Position numbers and translations under genes: made by a program. From Clostridia bacterium (GTDB lineage Bacteria > Bacillota > Clostridia > Oscillospirales > CAG-272), in the NCBI GenBank assembly GCA_017471825.1, contig JAFURQ010000009.1, positions 1 to 59,885 of the forward strand: a stretch of DNA of 59,885 nt, in the 5' to 3' direction. Shown here one piece after another: positions 41,737 through 51,268 of this stretch. The notes below the pieces were generated by a model that was given only the letters and a program-made list of their open reading frames with translations, was not told the origin of the DNA and ran no database searches. Within the stretch, counting starts at the first letter, position 1; each line of letters opens with the position of its first letter.

Positions 41737-44700
41737 TTACTGTATTTCTTCTTCGACGGGCGCCGTAATTTCAAAGCTTACGGGGCTCGCGTTCGTTATA
41801 ACGTAGTTGCCGTTGTCGGTGCTTGCGCTTACCTTATAGGTGCCGACGTCGGTGGGGTTGGATACGCTCACGCCTGCGCCAGTGGTGTAGGTGTAGGTGA
41901 GCTCAACGCTCTCGCCCGATACCGCACCGCTTACGGTTGCTGTGGGGGCGTGTGCTTTTCCGTCGTAGACGAAATCAACCGTGCTATCCCATACAAGCGT
42001 GATTTTCCTTGCGACGATTGTGTATTCGCACGAGAGATTTGTCGCGGGGAGCTTGTAGTTCGAGTTCGTAGTGCCTGTGAGGGTTGCGGTATAGGTGCCT
42101 GCGTTCTTGCTTTCGCTACCGGCTGAATAAACGGGTGCTACGCTGTCACCGTAAACGGTGTTGCCAAGCGTTGCAGTTACCTTATGAAGCTGTCCGTCAT
42201 AGGTAAATTCCGTATTCGAGCCCCAGATAACGGTGAGCTCGCGCTCTACTATCTTGTAGCTTGCGGAGGCGTTGGTGGGGAGCTTGTAGTTGGTGTCGGA
42301 GAGTGTGGTTGCGGTCATAGTATAGCTGCCGACGCTCGCACTTCCCTTCGCGCTGTTTTCGTATGCGGTAACAGTTACGATTTCGCCGTCAACGGTGCCG
42401 CTCACGGTCGCGGTAAGAGCCTTTACAGTGCCGTCATATACAAATTCCCTCTCGCTGCTCCAGTTGAGCGTAACGGTTTTGGGAAGAATCTTGTAGGTGC
42501 AGGTTACGTTTGCGGGGAGCTTATAGTTGCCGTTGTCCTTACCGATAACGGTTACCTCGTAGCTGTTTACGTCGGTATTGTCCGAGGTATCGGAATAGTA
42601 GATGTTGACAACGTCGCCCGAAACGGTGTTACCGACCGTTGCGAGAACGGTTTTTGCAGTGCCGTCATATACAAACTCTCTGACGTCGCCCCAGGTGAGA
42701 GTTATCTCTCTCGGGGTGATTACGTAGGAGCAGGTTACCGATGCGGGAAGCTTGTAGTTCGAGTCGGTAACGCCTGTTACGGTTACGGTGTAATTGTTAG
42801 CGTTGATGTTCTCCGAGGTATCGGAGTAGTTGAGGGTAAGCCTTTCGCCAAGTGCGCCGTATGCAGTTGCGGTTACGGTTTTTGCCGTTCCGTCGTATAC
42901 AAAGCTCTTAACGCTCTGCCAATTGAGAGTAATCTCATACTTCTCTATCGAGTAGTAGCAGGTGAGATTGCCCGTCGGGAGCTTATAGTTGCCGTTGCCA
43001 ACGCCGGTTACGGTTATGGAATAGTCGCCAACGCTTATGCTGTTGGTCGAGGAATAGAGCGGAACGACCGAGTCGGAGCCTACTATATTACCGAGCGTAA
43101 CGGAGGGCATCTGAACGTTGCCGTTGTAGGTATAAGCCGTGTTTGCGGGCCAGCTTACAGTGAGCTCACGGGCAACTATTCTGTACGAGCAGGAGGTATT
43201 GGCTGTGGGAAGCTTGTAGTTAGACGAGCTCGCACCCGTAACTGCTACCGAGTAGCTTCCTACGTTCTTATTGCTTGCGGTATTAGAATAGATGGGAGTA
43301 ACCGTCTCGCCGGGGACAACGTTATCGAAGGTTGCTGGAACGGTTTTTGCCGTGCCGTCATAGGTAAATTCGGTGGTGGTATCCCATACTACTGTAAGCT
43401 CTCGTGCGGTGATTTCGTAAGCACACTTAACGTTAGAGGGGAGCTGATAGTTGGGGTTGTTGATGCCCACCACCTCGGAGGTGTAATTGCCCTTGTTCGT
43501 ATTCGTGCTGGTGCTTGAATAGGTGAGAATTACCGAATCCCCGAATACCGTGTTGCCTACCTCTGCCGTCACGGAATGAATCGCGCCGTCGTACACGAAG
43601 GAGGTCGTGGTATCCCACGTGAGAGTGAGAAGACGCTTGGTTATCGTGTAGTTGCAGAAGGGATTTGCAGGGAGCTGATAGTTATCGTTACCGAGCGATA
43701 CTGCGGTTACGGTGTGTGTGCCTACATAGCCGTTGCTATTGCTGTTGGTGTAGCTGATGCTTACAACGTCATCGCCGATAACTCCGCCAACGGTGGCGGT
43801 GAGTGTCTTTGCCGAGCCGTCATATACGAACTCTCTGACGCCCGACCAGGTGAGCGTAACGGTTTTGGGAGTGATAAGATAGGGGGTGGTTACGTAAGCA
43901 GGAAGCTTATAGTTCGGGTTGTTCGTGCTTATTACCGTCACCTGATACTGACCAACGTTCACGTTGTACGTGGTATCCGAATAGCTGAGGGTTACGGTAT
44001 CGCCGCTTACCACGTTGCCGGGGGTTGCGGTGACCTGCTGAGCCTCGCCGTTATAAACAAGGCTTGAGCCCGACCAGGTGAGAGTTATCTCTCTTGCAAC
44101 GATTTCGTATTCGCATGTGATATTTGCGGGGAGCTTATAGTTTGCGCTGTTAACGCCGGTTACGTTAGCCGTATAAACACCGACGCCTATATTACTGCTT
44201 GTGTCTGCATAAATAAGACCTACGGTTTCGCCTGCAGCCGCGTTGCCTACCGTGGCGATTACGGACTGTGCCCTGCCGTTATAGGTGAGGGCGGTGCTTT
44301 CCTGCCAGGTGAGGGTTATTTCCCTCTGGATTATGCTGTAATCGCAGGAAACGTTTGCAGGGAGCTTATAGTTCGGGTTGCTGGTACCGATTACGGTTAC
44401 CACGTAGCTTTCGACACCGACGTTGCCGGCGTAGTCAGAATAATCCGGGCTTACAGTATCGCCGTCGATTATGCCGTCCATAGTGACCGTGGGTGCCTGT
44501 GCCTTGCCGTTGTATACAAATTCGGTGAGCTCGGGCCAGGTAAATACAAGCTCCTTGGGAGTTATCTCAAACTGCTGTTCTGAGTTGGAGATAACGTAGT
44601 TGGGGTTAAGGCTGGTTGCGGTTGCGGTGTATGCCGTGCCCGCGTTCTGCTGTCTGCCCTCTATTGCAAGCTCAATGCTTGTTGAAGCATCGGCTCCGAC

Positions 44701-46707
44701 ACCGTATGCAGTAGCTGTGGGTGCCTGCATCGTGCGATTGTAAACGAGGGAGGTGTTCACCCATACCGCCTCTATGGGACAGGGGGTGATTACAAGGGTT
44801 CTGTATCTGTCGGGCTCGTCAACGCAGTAGAGGTCTGCCATAGCACCGTCAATGCTTATCATAAGCGTGTAGGAGCCTGCATCGCGGACAGAGCTTATAT
44901 TAAGCGAGCCGGTTACGTTATCGCCGGGAACAAAATCGGTAACGTCGGGGTTGATTGTAATAGCCTTGTCAAGACCGGAATAAACCGTGCTTGCGGGAAG
45001 GGTCCAACCAAACGTAACGGGGCGCTTTGCCACCTCGACGTCAATGCGTGCCGTAGACTCGGAAACGAGCGAGGTTTCAGAGCTTGAGCTTGCGATTACC
45101 TTGAAGGTATATACGCCGTCCTGCGAGGGCAAGACCTTTTCCATTTCTGTTTCCTTGTCGGTTGATATGATTTCGCCGCCGAAGCTCCAGCTGTACGTAA
45201 GGTCGAAGCCTGCGACAGGAGCGAGTGCAACGCCCTTGAGGGTTATATCCTCGGCATAGATGAAGCTATTGCTCTGGCGGTTGGTGCCGATGAGGGTGAT
45301 TTCGGGCGCGTTAAGCGACCATACGGGATAAACGGTTACCTCGCTGACGTCACCAAGAACGTCGGAAAGCTTGGTAAGGGGCTGACTTGCAGAGCTGCCG
45401 ACCGAGTATTCCCACTCAAGCGAGAAGCCGTCGCGCTTTGCAATTCCTGCAAGAAGGTTGCCCGAATCCGAGCCGAGAACGTAGCGGTAGCCGCTGTTCT
45501 GATACTGTCTGAAGGAATCCGCGGACTCGTACTTGGTATCGTTGTCCTCTGCAATCTGTATTGCGTAAACTCTTTCGAATTCAACAGCGACCTGCTCTAC
45601 CGTATCCTTGATCTCGGTGCCGTTAAGCTGAGTGCCGTTTGCGGTAAGAGGAAGGAGAACCTTTTTGTTGTTATTATAGCTGCGGTAGAGGAAATCCTCG
45701 CTCGCAAGGTTGTAGCCCTCTGCGTAAACGATGCCCTCTGCGTGCTCGTCAAGGGAGAAGGTATCGCCCTTCTTACCGAACCAGGTTTTGATGAGCTTAT
45801 AATCTGCGCTCTCAAGGCTTTCCTCGGTATAGGCGAAGGTGATGTATATCTCGTTGTCCTCAAGTCCCGAGGGCTTAACGCGGTTGCAGAGCTCAATGTA
45901 CGCCTCATCCTCTCTTGCGGCCTCGGCAAGATTGGTGCGAAGGACGTCTATCATTTCCTTGCGGATATAGATGTTAACGTCGCGGTTGAGCGAGGGGTTA
46001 ATGAACTCAACGGTTGCATCGCATTCGAGATAAACGTGGTTTACGGTTTCGTTATTGAATATCGAGCAGTCGATTGCCTTTACGGGCTTGCCGTTGAAGT
46101 CGGCGGGGATAACAACGCTCTCACCCTTACCGTCGAGGACGTCGCAAACCGTGTACGACTGCGTTGCGTCGTCAAAGCTGTACGCTACGTTACGGTTAGA
46201 GATATCACCCTGACCGTAGATACCGTTCTGCCAGATGTAGAGGGGGTATGCGGCGGCAAGAACGAGGAGAAGCACGGTACAAAGCACCGCGATGCCGCCC
46301 ATGGATTTCTTGGGCTTTGCCGCTCTGAAGGTAGCGACAAGCAGCGATATAAGCGACATTACCTGAACCACCGCGAATACGATAAGCGCGGTTATAGTGA
46401 ATACGGTAAAGCTCTTTGAGAAGTTGCGGAGTACTATGAGTGCGATAAACACCAGCGCAACGAGCTTAAACACGAACACGGAAAGCTGCGCATATCTGAA
46501 ACGGAAGTTTGAGGCAAGCGCTACGGGAATTATAATCAGGTCGAGTATTGCGACTATCATCGGGAGTACCCAATGCACCGCATCAAGCTCGCCGAGCAGG
46601 GCTATTGCCATCAAAGAAGCATCCACAACGAGCGCCAGAATCGCTACTGCGATCACGAGGAACTTGCTGTCGGATATTCTTTTCTTAAACATTGATGTAT
46701 TTGACAT
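41737..46707 (-). CDS. Giant membrane-anchored surface protein with about 14 MBG-like repeats
   Basis: 1656 residues. The start is the ATG behind TTGGAGCGAACAGAT; a TTG further upstream lies inside that site. Five hydrophobic helices fill the first 160 residues, so the C-terminal 1500 residues should be outside the cell. A mixed region follows, including a BspA-like piece (VVIPADFNGKPVKAIDCSIF) and a PKD/Ig-like stretch (FDLTYSWSFGGEI). From about residue 580 to the end are some 14 repeats of about 80 residues, each starting EITLTW or ELTVxW, then FVYDGTAKTVTATVG and ending NYKLPANVTC, the MBG/YGX-type pattern of adhesins. No LPXTG. In an otherwise cytosolic operon it could be a sensor or docking receptor. 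Confidence 0.85.
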   Translation of the reverse strand: MSNTSMFKKRISDSKFLVIAVAILALVVDASLMAIALLGELDAVHWVLPMIVAILDLIIIPVALASNFRFRYAQLSVFVFKLVALVFIALIVLRNFSKSFTVFTITALIVFAVVQVMSLISLLVATFRAAKPKKSMGGIAVLCTVLLLVLAAAYPLYIWQNGIYGQGDISNRNVAYSFDDATQSYTVCDVLDGKGESVVIPADFNGKPVKAIDCSIFNNETVNHVYLECDATVEFINPSLNRDVNIYIRKEMIDVLRTNLAEAAREDEAYIELCNRVKPSGLEDNEIYITFAYTEESLESADYKLIKTWFGKKGDTFSLDEHAEGIVYAEGYNLASEDFLYRSYNNNKKVLLPLTANGTQLNGTEIKDTVEQVAVEFERVYAIQIAEDNDTKYESADSFRQYQNSGYRYVLGSDSGNLLAGIAKRDGFSLEWEYSVGSSASQPLTKLSDVLGDVSEVTVYPVWSLNAPEITLIGTNRQSNSFIYAEDITLKGVALAPVAGFDLTYSWSFGGEIISTDKETEMEKVLPSQDGVYTFKVIASSSSETSLVSESTARIDVEVAKRPVTFGWTLPASTVYSGLDKAITINPDVTDFVPGDNVTGSLNISSVRDAGSYTLMISIDGAMADLYCVDEPDRYRTLVITPCPIEAVWVNTSLVYNRTMQAPTATAYGVGADASTSIELAIEGRQQNAGTAYTATATSLNPNYVISNSEQQFEITPKELVFTWPELTEFVYNGKAQAPTVTMDGIIDGDTVSPDYSDYAGNVGVESYVVTVIGTSNPNYKLPANVSCDYSIIQREITLTWQESTALTYNGRAQSVIATVGNAAAGETVGLIYADTSSNIGVGVYTANVTGVNSANYKLPANITCEYEIVAREITLTWSGSSLVYNGEAQQVTATPGNVVSGDTVTLSYSDTTYNVNVGQYQVTVISTNNPNYKLPAYVTTPYLITPKTVTLTWSGVREFVYDGSAKTLTATVGGVIGDDVVSISYTNSNSNGYVGTHTVTAVSLGNDNYQLPANPFCNYTITKRLLTLTWDTTTSFVYDGAIHSVTAEVGNTVFGDSVILTYSSTSTNTNKGNYTSEVVGINNPNYQLPSNVKCAYEITARELTVVWDTTTEFTYDGTAKTVPATFDNVVPGETVTPIYSNTASNKNVGSYSVAVTGASSSNYKLPTANTSCSYRIVARELTVSWPANTAYTYNGNVQMPSVTLGNIVGSDSVVPLYSSTNSISVGDYSITVTGVGNGNYKLPTGNLTCYYSIEKYEITLNWQSVKSFVYDGTAKTVTATAYGALGERLTLNYSDTSENINANNYTVTVTGVTDSNYKLPASVTCSYVITPREITLTWGDVREFVYDGTAKTVLATVGNTVSGDVVNIYYSDTSDNTDVNSYEVTVIGKDNGNYKLPANVTCTYKILPKTVTLNWSSEREFVYDGTVKALTATVSGTVDGEIVTVTAYENSAKGSASVGSYTMTATTLSDTNYKLPTNASASYKIVERELTVIWGSNTEFTYDGQLHKVTATLGNTVYGDSVAPVYSAGSESKNAGTYTATLTGTTNSNYKLPATNLSCEYTIVARKITLVWDSTVDFVYDGKAHAPTATVSGAVSGESVELTYTYTTGAGVSVSNPTDVGTYKVSASTDNGNYVITNASPVSFEITAPVEEEIQ

Positions 46708-46725
46708 ATCTGTTCGCTCCAATTT

Positions 46726-48396
46726 TTAGACTTTATTCGTGTTGCTTGGGGGCTTGAGGTAGCCGCGATCCCCGGCATTCAGCTTGTTGAAGATGTATCT
46801 CTTACTGCCTAATACGAAAATAATTATCTCGTCATCCTCAACACACGCCTTTTTCGCAAAGAGAGAGGCTACGCGCGTATGGAGCGGAAGCATACCGCTG
46901 TACGTTCTGTAGCGCGCTCTTGCCTTGGTGTCGGTCGGTGCTTTTGCAAGGCTTGCGCAAAGGGGGCATTTTTTAGCAACCAATATACTGTCTGTGAAGC
47001 GGCGTCCGCAAACGTTACAGGTGCCGAGATTTTCATCGTTGGGAACAAGCTCGAGCTTGTCGGTTGCAACGTCGAGCGAGGGCGTGTAATACTTGCCGTC
47101 CCAGATAACCTCGGGGTGAGGACAGTCCTTACACATGGTTTTGAGAGTACCTCCGCCGATGTCGATAGAGATAAGCTGTGATGCACACTTAACGCGGGAG
47201 CAGCCTCTGGACGCCTTAATGCTCTCAAGGCCGTGAACCTCGATAAGATGGTTGTGCATAGTGCTGTATTCCTTTATCTCCGCTACTTGCTCCTCGGTAA
47301 GTCCGAAGCCCTCGACCTCGGGATTGATTACGACGGTGCGGGTGGTTTCATCATCAACGGTGTAGGTGATTTCGTTGTGGTTGATGAGGTACTCACGGGC
47401 ATTGCAGTTCATACAGCGGATGGAGAGGGTGTTGTTAAGTCCTATCGAGAAGCGAAGCATGGGTATCTCGTTTATGCAAAGGTCGCATACGTAGGGCTCG
47501 GTTTTGATATGGGTGATGTACAGGCAGTCGATCTTCTGACATTCCAGAGCGAAATTGTCGTGCGCCATCTGCTTTTTCAAAACCTTCAGCGATTCCTGAT
47601 CCTTCTCGTCGCTGAAGCAGATGTAATCTGCAAAATTCTTGCGCGGGTCATTCGATATTTCATCAACGAGGCGCTCAAGCTCTGCGAGAGTAAGGTCGAT
47701 TATTTTGGTATTGGTGGCGGAGCCTGCAACGGCGGTGCCGTCGTCGTTCTCGGGAACGAGGTCGAGTATATTCTGATTAAGGCTTTCCGCAAGGCTTGCA
47801 GGCATGGGCTTGAAGGTGTCCTGCATGCAGTTGAAATAGATCTTGCAAAGGAAGGGCATAGGAGCGCTCTGCGTTACCTCGGAGGCAAGATCGACACGCA
47901 TTGCGATACCGTAGAGGTCATCGCTTTCGTTAGTATTGAGCTGCGGAACTATGGAATAGGGACGGTTTTTAAGCTCGGGATAGAAAACGCCGAAAAACGC
48001 CTCGGCAACCGCCTGCGCATTTCTCTTTGCTTCCTCGAGCTCTGCCTTATCCTTCTTTTTGGGCAGGTATTCAACGACGGAGAATTTCTTGTGATACTCC
48101 TTCTGAACCTCCTGCTTAAAGCTGAGCCATTCCGCGTTATCGTCCTTCTCGTCATCGCTGTTGCCGCGCAGGGTTTTGAACCAGGTTGCGCCGCTTTCGT
48201 TGAAGCCGAAGCTCTGTGACGCCTCGGTGCTGTTTTCAACGCTCAGGAGGACGTATTCGTGCGTTTCACCGATTATTCGGGTGTTATCGCCGTTTACCTG
48301 ATAGCCGGAGTTAAAAAGTCCGGCGCTGCTGAGCAGCAGGCATACGCTTTCAAAGGCTTCCTTATGTTCGAAGCCGACTTTTATTATTCTTGGCAT
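46726..48396 (-). CDS. Multi-zinc-ribbon protein, unknown function
   Basis: 556 residues from the ATG; a TTG two codons earlier is possible. A degenerate AAGGAAG site precedes it. The N-terminal 300 residues are alpha/beta without known motif. From about residue 305 come several Cys pairs: CDLC with CMNC, GCSRVKC with CKDC, and CNVCGRRF with CPLC, that is at least three zinc-binding modules. The C-terminal end (DDEIIIFVLGSKRYIFNKL) is basic. Soluble. It sits 15 bases after the SNF2-type helicase, whose tail is also Cys-rich in the same style, so the two may bind the same nucleic acid or each other. Confidence 0.72.
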   Translation of the reverse strand: MPRIIKVGFEHKEAFESVCLLLSSAGLFNSGYQVNGDNTRIIGETHEYVLLSVENSTEASQSFGFNESGATWFKTLRGNSDDEKDDNAEWLSFKQEVQKEYHKKFSVVEYLPKKKDKAELEEAKRNAQAVAEAFFGVFYPELKNRPYSIVPQLNTNESDDLYGIAMRVDLASEVTQSAPMPFLCKIYFNCMQDTFKPMPASLAESLNQNILDLVPENDDGTAVAGSATNTKIIDLTLAELERLVDEISNDPRKNFADYICFSDEKDQESLKVLKKQMAHDNFALECQKIDCLYITHIKTEPYVCDLCINEIPMLRFSIGLNNTLSIRCMNCNAREYLINHNEITYTVDDETTRTVVINPEVEGFGLTEEQVAEIKEYSTMHNHLIEVHGLESIKASRGCSRVKCASQLISIDIGGGTLKTMCKDCPHPEVIWDGKYYTPSLDVATDKLELVPNDENLGTCNVCGRRFTDSILVAKKCPLCASLAKAPTDTKARARYRTYSGMLPLHTRVASLFAKKACVEDDEIIIFVLGSKRYIFNKLNAGDRGYLKPPSNTNKV

Positions 48397-48411
48397 AATC
48401 AAACTGCTTCC

Positions 48412-51258
48412 TTATCTTCTTTCTCTGTCATTGGACAAAATGTTCTGGATATTCGATACCTTATCCGCTTCGTTTAGCAGGTTGGGACAGAACGCCTTTC
48501 CGCCGTCCTGCTGATAGCTGTACGCAGAGCGTATATACGTTTCAAAGGTTCTGGCAACAACGGGCTTGATTGCACTCTTACAATCGGGACAGGTTGCTAT
48601 CCATTTATCATCTGCAAACTCGATTACGTGAGGCTTAGGATGCACGCAGCTGGAGTCCTCACAGCTAAGACAATGAAGTATTGCCTTATCCTCTATACCC
48701 GAGGAGGGCACGAGGTGACATCTGTCGGGACAAATCGAGCGAGAGGGACAGTCGTTACAAAGGGTTTCGAGGTACGCCTCGCTCGCGTTGGGCGTCGACT
48801 TATAGTACTTAAGCGCCGCGCATTTATCCTTGAGAGGACCGCTTGTGAATCTCTTACAGTGGGAAATTACGCATATCTTGCGGCAGTAGAGCTTTCTGTC
48901 GCCGCGCTCACCGGTATTGCAAAGCACGCCGTGGCTTCCGTCGTCGGTGGAGGAGAAGCAGTAATAGCGGTTATCTCCCTCTCTCTTTATGACCTTGCCG
49001 CATCCGGTACACTTCATTTCGTGGGAGTTTATCTCCTCCATAAGAGTACCCTTGGGGTCGAGCTGTGTACACTCTGCGTTCTCGGCGCAGTAGAGGTCCT
49101 CGGGGTTACGGAGCTGCTTCTCCACGTATTCCTCACGGGAAAGAAGGCGAACTCTCTCACACGCCTTACAGCGTATGGTTACCATGTTATCGTTATTACA
49201 GCCCGCTATGATTGCGGCGTCACCGGAGTTGCTCGTCATAAGTCCGATGTGAGTGAAGTACATAAGCACGTAGCCCTCGAGAGCGCGCATATCCGCAAGC
49301 GAATATACGGTTACGTCGTTCTCCTGTCCAAGACGGAAGATACGTCCGATTCTCTGCTCCATTGCGAGCGGGCTGGGCGTTACCTGGAAGTTTACGATTA
49401 CGTTACACTTCTGAAGGTTTGCACCCTCGGTGAAGGCGCTGTTCGTGACCACGAGGACTGCGTCCTCCTTCTGATCGAAGAGCTTTATCTTCTGGTCCTT
49501 GCCTGCCTTATCCGACTCGCCGCCTATGAGCACGCGCTCGGAAAATTCCTTATCCTTACGAAGCTCTGTGAGCACCTGCTCGTAGCAGCGCTCGCTTCTT
49601 GCGATATCGTAGTCGAAGAATATAAGAACGCGGTTGTTCTTGTTTTTACGAAGTATGCTTTTCAGCTCTGCCATCTTTGCATCGAGCATATTGCCCTTTG
49701 CAACGGGGGAGAAGTGGAAGCCTATACCGTCATTTGAGGTCGGGGGAGTTACCTTCGTTCTTCTCATAAGAGAATAGTAGAAGCTGAAGCTGTCGGGCTT
49801 ATCAAAGCTGTTTTCACCGAGACCGTACTCCTGAAGAATGCCGCCCTTTGCGAAGAAGAGCTCCGCATACGCATCACGGTAGGTCTGGTTGCCCTGATGG
49901 GCCATTATGTATTCGGCGAGCGAGTAGGAGCCGTCCTCTGCCTCTATGGCGCCTGCCTCGTCGATTTTGTCAAAGTGAACGGTTATCTGCTTGCCGTTAA
50001 GTCCGTTACAGCGTACAGAGGTTGCCGTTTTCTTCGCATCGAAGAAGAGAATATTCTCAATTCTCTTACCCTTCAGAAGAACCTCGTTATCGTCCTTACC
50101 GGGCTGGCGTATCATTATTGAGCGCAGGACGCCGTCGTGATATGCCGAGGCGATATTGTCGTTAACCTTTTCCTTAATTTCGGGGTTGAGGTCGAGGAAT
50201 TCTCTGATAAGTCTCTTTTTCTCGCTGATAAGGAGCTTATGGAAGGCATCCATGCTTCTTATCTTCTGCTTTGCAAGGAAGGCGGAGAACTCGTGTCTGA
50301 AGGTAATTGTTACCTCGTCCATTCTTACATTCTCTATAAACTCGCTGACTGTTGCTGCTCCGCGGCAAACCACGGTGCGATAGTATTCCTTCTCCTCGCG
50401 GTACTCTGCGGTACGTGCAACGTCGTCCTTCTCGTCGAAGTCGGTGGGATTACCGCCCTTACAGCGAACGAAATACCAAAGACGGAACATATTTTCAAGG
50501 CTTCCCGAGTGGGGTGTTGCGGAAAGGAGAACGCAATAGGTTTTCTTTGCCGCCTTCTTAGTCTGCATAAGCAGTGAGAGAAGCTTCATTGATTTTGCCT
50601 CGTGTCCCTCCTCGCCGCAGAGGTGGTGCGCCTCGTCGACTATAACTACGTCGAAGAGCACGTTTTTGATGCTGTGCTCATTCCATTTCGCGAAGTCCTC
50701 GGCGGTTACTATCATCGGCGATTTCGGACGGCGGAAGGCTCCGTCGGTTACGAGGTCTGAATCGCGGATTTCGGTGATGTGATTAAGCACGCCCTTACCG
50801 AGACCGAAGCTCATCTCAAGCACGTCTATCCAGGTCTGATATACCTGCGAGGGCACGATGAGAAGCGCGGAGGTTATTTTACCCTTCGCGGAAAGCTCGG
50901 AGAGAACCGCGCACGCCTCGTAGGTTTTACCGCTTCCGACGACGTCGGCAAGAAGTCCGAAGCCGCGGAGCTCCTTGAGGAAGCGGTGTGCCGCCTTCAT
51001 CTGTCTGGGGAGAAGTCTGTCTCTTGAGCCGTGGTGGAAGCGGCGCTCGGGAATGCCGTATTCGCTTTCATCATTCTTGGCATAGTCCGAGGAGTGAAGC
51101 GAGAGCTTGTCGAACTCGTCATCTCTGTCGAGAACCTCTGCCGCCTTGTTCATTTCAGCTACCTTTTTGGTGAATTTTCTCGTCTCGCCGAATTCACCGC
51201 GCTCGTGCTGCTTATTAAAAGCGCCTTTAGCAAACGATATTTTCAAATTGTTACTCAT
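48412..51258 (-). CDS. SNF2/RapA-type SF2 helicase with Cys-rich C-terminal region
   Basis: 948 residues with TAAGGAG before the ATG. RecA-like domain 1: LLPRQMKAAHRF (82-93), Walker A DVVGSGKTYEA (105-115), DEAH box VIVDEAHHL (205-213), motif III LSATPHSG (245-252). Domain 2: FTEGANLQKC and motif VI QRIGRIFRLGQ, as in SNF2/RapA translocases. About 60 residues later a Cys-rich region of about 200 residues begins, with repeated CxxC pairs (CKACERVR, CTGCGKVI, CNDCPSRS, CLSCEDSSC, CPDCKSAI), at least four ribbons. A translocase that remodels protein-DNA or RNA complexes is likely. Second gene in the operon. Confidence 0.88.
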   Translation of the reverse strand: MSNNLKISFAKGAFNKQHERGEFGETRKFTKKVAEMNKAAEVLDRDDEFDKLSLHSSDYAKNDESEYGIPERRFHHGSRDRLLPRQMKAAHRFLKELRGFGLLADVVGSGKTYEACAVLSELSAKGKITSALLIVPSQVYQTWIDVLEMSFGLGKGVLNHITEIRDSDLVTDGAFRRPKSPMIVTAEDFAKWNEHSIKNVLFDVVIVDEAHHLCGEEGHEAKSMKLLSLLMQTKKAAKKTYCVLLSATPHSGSLENMFRLWYFVRCKGGNPTDFDEKDDVARTAEYREEKEYYRTVVCRGAATVSEFIENVRMDEVTITFRHEFSAFLAKQKIRSMDAFHKLLISEKKRLIREFLDLNPEIKEKVNDNIASAYHDGVLRSIMIRQPGKDDNEVLLKGKRIENILFFDAKKTATSVRCNGLNGKQITVHFDKIDEAGAIEAEDGSYSLAEYIMAHQGNQTYRDAYAELFFAKGGILQEYGLGENSFDKPDSFSFYYSLMRRTKVTPPTSNDGIGFHFSPVAKGNMLDAKMAELKSILRKNKNNRVLIFFDYDIARSERCYEQVLTELRKDKEFSERVLIGGESDKAGKDQKIKLFDQKEDAVLVVTNSAFTEGANLQKCNVIVNFQVTPSPLAMEQRIGRIFRLGQENDVTVYSLADMRALEGYVLMYFTHIGLMTSNSGDAAIIAGCNNDNMVTIRCKACERVRLLSREEYVEKQLRNPEDLYCAENAECTQLDPKGTLMEEINSHEMKCTGCGKVIKREGDNRYYCFSSTDDGSHGVLCNTGERGDRKLYCRKICVISHCKRFTSGPLKDKCAALKYYKSTPNASEAYLETLCNDCPSRSICPDRCHLVPSSGIEDKAILHCLSCEDSSCVHPKPHVIEFADDKWIATCPDCKSAIKPVVARTFETYIRSAYSYQQDGGKAFCPNLLNEADKVSNIQNILSNDRERR

Positions 51259-51268
51259 AATCTACTCC

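Noticed and set aside
42184-43518. 444-codon open frame on the plus strand inside the MBG repeat protein
   Set aside because: It is the antisense shadow of repeated DNA; no ribosome binding site, and composition follows the repeats on the other strand.
41737-46707. MBG repeat array considered as a CRISPR-like DNA repeat
   Set aside because: The periodicity is about 240 bases, fully coding, with protein-level but not exact DNA identity.
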